From UBA6987 sp045617825 (lineage in GTDB: Bacteria > Bacillota > Clostridia > Lachnospirales > Lachnospiraceae), in the NCBI GenBank assembly GCA_045617825.1, contig JAZLJI010000044.1, forward strand, positions 1 to 8,199: 8,199 nt of DNA, given 5' to 3'. Below, piece by piece: positions 5,969-8,199 of the stretch (position 1 is its first letter; every line of letters begins with the position of its first letter). Made by a program: the position numbers and the translations under genes. The notes below the pieces were generated by a model. The model was given only the letters and a program-made list of their open reading frames with translations, was not told where the DNA came from and did no database searches.

Positions 5969-7980
5969 TACAGGAACAGGACAAATGCAGACAGGATGCC
6001 CTGGCCCGCAGCATGGCGCTGCTGGGCGAAGAGGCCATGGAGAAGCTGAAGGGAGCCCGGGTGGCCGTCTTCGGTCTGGGCGGCGTGGGCGGCCAGGCCT
6101 TCGAGGCTCTGCTGCGCAGCGGCATCGGCGCGCTGGACGTGGTGGACGGCGACCGCTTCCAGCCCTCCAATCTGAACCGCCAGCTGCTGGCGACCGCGAA
6201 AACGCTGGGCCTCTCCAAGACCGCCGCGGCAAGACTGCGGGCCGAGGAGCTGGGTCTTCCCTGCCGGCTGACGGAATGGCCGCTCTATTTCGACGAGAGG
6301 ACCGCCGACGTCTTCCCCTTTCAGGCCTATGACTATATCGTGGACGCCATCGACAGCGTGCCCTCCAAGCTGCTGCTGATCGAGAAGGCCCGGGAGTGGA
6401 ACGTACCGATCATTTCCTCCATGGGCACCGGCGGCAGGCTCGATCCCGAGGGGCTTACGGTCTGCGATCTGTTTGAGACCTCCGGCTGCCCGCTGGCCCG
6501 GGTCATGCGGCGGGAATGCCGCGCCCGGGGCATCGACCGGCTCACGGTGGTCTGCTCTCCCGCCGAGCCGATCGCCCCGATGCCGGCCTCCTCTTCCTTC
6601 GTGCCCCCCGCGGCCGGTCTGCTGCTGGCCTCCCGGGTGGTGCAGGAGCTGCTGAAGGGGCAGGTCAAGGGCGCGGTCATCACCGAAGCTCCGGCCATGG
6701 AGGCCTTTCTGAAGGAAAGCGGGATGCACCCGGACTGCATTTGCCCGGAAAAGGAGATCGCCGCCTTTAAGAAAGCGCTGGAGCAGGGGCTCACCCCCGC
6801 CGGCAGCTGCCTGGAAATGCTGCCCACCTATCTCTCCGCCTTCGAGGGTCGGCTCCGGCCCGGCGAGGAGGTGATCGTGCTGGACGCGGGCGGGACCTCC
6901 CTGCGCATCGCCCGGGTCAGCTTCCGGGAGGACGGACGCTTGGTGCTGCAGGATCAGACAAGACAGCCCATGCCCGGCAGCCTGGAGCCGCTGACGAAGG
7001 AGACCTTCCTGGAAGCGCTGACGGAGGCCCTGCGGCCCTATCTGGGGCAGGATGCCCTGCTGGCCTTCTGCTTCTCCTATCCTGCCCGGATCGGGGAGGA
7101 TAAGGACGGCGTGGTCATGGCGCCCCTGAACAAGGGCGTCCGCATCGAAGGCGTCGTCGGGATGCACGTGTGCCGGGAGCTGGAGGAAGCGCTGACCCGG
7201 GCCGGGATCCCCGGCAAACGCTGCTATATCCTGCTGAACGATTCCGTGGCCTGCGCCGCGGGCGCGCTTCCCTTCTATGACCGGACGCGCTATGACGGAC
7301 TGATCGGCTTCATTCTGGGCACCGGGACCAACTGCTGCTTTGAGGAGGCCTGCGCCGGGCATACCCGCTACGGCACTCTTCCGGGAGAAAGCATGCTGAT
7401 CAATGCCGAGGCCGGTGCCTACGACGGCTTCCCCGTGGGCCGCGGCGACGCGCTCCTGCATCAGCGGGATCCGCAGCCCGGCATCCACCGCTTCGAGAAA
7501 ATGATCGGCGGCGCCTACCTGGGGCGCCTGGCCCGGTGCACGGCCGAGCTGGCCGCGGAGGCCGGACTTTTCTCTCCCGGCTTCACCGCCGCCTTAGCGG
7601 GGGTCCCCGACTTCACCACCCGGGAGCTGGGAGAATTCCTGACCGATCCCCGGAAGGGACCGCTCGCCGCCCTCTGCAAAACGGAGGCGGACCGCAGCGC
7701 GCTGTCGCTGCTGATCCTCCGCCTGGCGGAGCGGGCCGCCCTCTGCACCGCCGTGATGTTCACGGCGATCTGCGAGCACCGGGGCTGGGGCCGCGATCCG
7801 AGGCGGCCGGCGCTGATCGCCGCGGAGGGCTCGACCTTCTGGCGCTTCGGGCCGTATTTCCCGGCGCTGGAGGCCCGGCTGGAGCGCTTCGGCCGGGAGC
7901 GGGGCGTCTTCACCGAGATACGCGCTCTGGACAATCCCAACATGGCCGGCAGCGCAGCGGCGGCTTTGCTGAACCTGTAG
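5965..7980 (+). CDS. tcdA: TcdA-like tRNA t6A dehydratase fused to hexokinase
   Basis: This single 671-codon frame holds two complete enzymes. Residues 1-234 are an E1/ThiF-like dehydratase that cyclises t6A37 in tRNA to ct6A using ATP. It shows the nucleotide loop GLGGVGG (37-43), DGDRFQPSNLNRQ (61-73), LGLSK (81-85), DAIDS (127-131), SGCPLARVMRRE (173-184) and SFVPPAAGLLLAS (211-223), a region that usually ends the protein. Residues 245-671 are a eukaryote-like hexokinase that phosphorylates hexoses at C6. It shows phosphate-1 DAGGTSLR (307-314), CFSYP (369-373), NKGVRIEGVVG (389-399), LLNDSVA (423-429, catalytic Asp426), phosphate-2 LGTGTN (451-456), INAEAGAYD (479-487, Glu482), FEKMIGGAYLG (510-520, Glu511) and C-terminal EGSTFWRFGPYF (621-632). 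The ATG overlaps mnmA by 4 bp with GGAGGAG 5 nt upstream. Met245 has no ribosome site, so a fused product is favoured. Confidence 0.9.
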   Translation: MIQEQDKCRQDALARSMALLGEEAMEKLKGARVAVFGLGGVGGQAFEALLRSGIGALDVVDGDRFQPSNLNRQLLATAKTLGLSKTAAARLRAEELGLPCRLTEWPLYFDERTADVFPFQAYDYIVDAIDSVPSKLLLIEKAREWNVPIISSMGTGGRLDPEGLTVCDLFETSGCPLARVMRRECRARGIDRLTVVCSPAEPIAPMPASSSFVPPAAGLLLASRVVQELLKGQVKGAVITEAPAMEAFLKESGMHPDCICPEKEIAAFKKALEQGLTPAGSCLEMLPTYLSAFEGRLRPGEEVIVLDAGGTSLRIARVSFREDGRLVLQDQTRQPMPGSLEPLTKETFLEALTEALRPYLGQDALLAFCFSYPARIGEDKDGVVMAPLNKGVRIEGVVGMHVCRELEEALTRAGIPGKRCYILLNDSVACAAGALPFYDRTRYDGLIGFILGTGTNCCFEEACAGHTRYGTLPGESMLINAEAGAYDGFPVGRGDALLHQRDPQPGIHRFEKMIGGAYLGRLARCTAELAAEAGLFSPGFTAALAGVPDFTTRELGEFLTDPRKGPLAALCKTEADRSALSLLILRLAERAALCTAVMFTAICEHRGWGRDPRRPALIAAEGSTFWRFGPYFPALEARLERFGRERGVFTEIRALDNPNMAGSAAAALLNL

Positions 7981-8000
7981 GCGCGGGGCCGGAGGGAACG

Positions 8001-8033
8001 ATGAAAATACTGTCTGAAGGAGACTTTTCATGA
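8001..8033 (+). CDS. Ten-codon mini-ORF (possible leader peptide) coupled to DHH gene
   Basis: ATG at 8001 is preceded by GGAGGG (7991-7996) at short spacing and opens a 10-codon frame encoding MKILSEGDFS. Its TGA (8031-8033) overlaps the ATG of the DHH phosphoesterase gene (8030-8032) in an ATGA arrangement. The ribosome binding site of the DHH gene (AAGGAG, 8017-8022) lies inside the mini-ORF. It could be a translated leader that couples or tunes translation of the next gene, or a chance frame. No family can be assigned to so short a peptide. Confidence 0.35.
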   Translation: MKILSEGDFS

Positions 8034-8199
8034 ATGAAACGATAAAACAGGAGATCCTGGACGCGATCGAGCGGCATGACCGCATCGTGATCTGCCGCCA
8101 CGTCCGGCCGGACGGGGACGCCTCCGGCTCCGCGCTGGGGCTGGCCCTGGCCATCCGCACCGCCCGGCCGGAGGAGGGCGGCCGGGGCATCAACGAAGG
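8030..8199 (+). CDS. DHH family phosphoesterase (NrnA-like), 5' part only
   Basis: The first 56 codons of a DHH-superfamily phosphoesterase are visible before the window ends. The diagnostic N-terminal motif is RHVRPDGDASGSALGL (23-38): His24, Asp28 and Asp30 are the expected metal ligands, and the GS-GL pattern is typical of the NrnA/RecJ-like branch. Relatives degrade nanoRNAs and/or dephosphorylate pAp or c-di-AMP breakdown products, but the DHHA1 domain needed to subdivide the family is out of view. The ATG at 8030 is chosen because AAGGAG lies 7 nt upstream; an in-frame Met is absent elsewhere, and the ATG at 8034 is in another frame. It follows the fusion gene by 49 bp and is probably the last visible member of the same operon. 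Confidence 0.85.
   Translation, partial: MNETIKQEILDAIERHDRIVICRHVRPDGDASGSALGLALAIRTARPEEGGRGINE

Noticed and set aside
5899..7488. A 529-codon open frame on the minus strand, antisense to the TcdA-hexokinase gene
   Set aside because: It lies opposite a gene with clear domains, has no recognisable motifs or ribosome binding site, and is rich in Gly, Gln, His and Ala, as expected for a frame opened by GC-biased codons on the other strand.
1..8199. RNA genes, CRISPR arrays, transposons, attachment sites or phage genes
   Set aside because: I found no tRNA-like cloverleaf, spaced direct repeats, transposase or integrase motifs, or terminal inverted repeats; every gap between genes is under 160 bp and is explained by promoters, leaders or the terminator.

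Overview
The window looks like chromosome from a high-GC member of the Bacillota, probably a gut Clostridia-type organism. This is inferred from four things: strongly GC-ending codons; strong AGGAGG-type ribosome binding sites; protein families typical of that group (PrsW, an AI-2E/YtvI-type permease, an NPCxxCN-type MnmA, an NrnA-like DHH protein); and a eukaryote-like hexokinase of the kind I recall from gut Firmicutes. I see no sign of phage, IS elements, CRISPR or RNA genes.

Layout, left to right. (1) On the minus strand are two tandem paralogous alpha/beta-hydrolases, overlapping by 4 bp; the downstream copy runs off the left edge. (2) Divergent from them is a small plus-strand membrane protein with an HEMGH motif, driven by an extended -10 promoter. 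(3) A near-perfect bidirectional terminator separates it from a minus-strand pair: an IspD/TarI-family cytidylyltransferase, then an AI-2E-family permease with a long acidic cytoplasmic tail. Each of these two genes has its own recognisable promoter. (4) Divergent from the cytidylyltransferase is a plus-strand gene train that continues to the right edge: prsW (intramembrane protease), mnmA (tRNA 2-thiouridylase), a 671-residue fusion of a TcdA-like tRNA t6A dehydratase with a complete hexokinase, a 10-codon mini-ORF, and the start of a DHH phosphoesterase. Genes in this train are 7 bp apart (prsW to mnmA), overlap by 4 bp (mnmA to the fusion) or are coupled through the mini-ORF, so they probably form one operon.

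The plus-strand operon joins two ATP-dependent tRNA-anticodon-loop modification steps (s2U34 by MnmA, ct6A37 by TcdA) to a sugar kinase and probably to nanoRNA/pAp turnover (DHH protein). The most unusual feature is the in-frame TcdA-hexokinase fusion. Both halves keep the residues expected for activity, the joint is only about ten residues, and there is no ribosome binding site at the internal Met, so one two-domain polypeptide is the simplest reading. I do not know of a described protein with this architecture.
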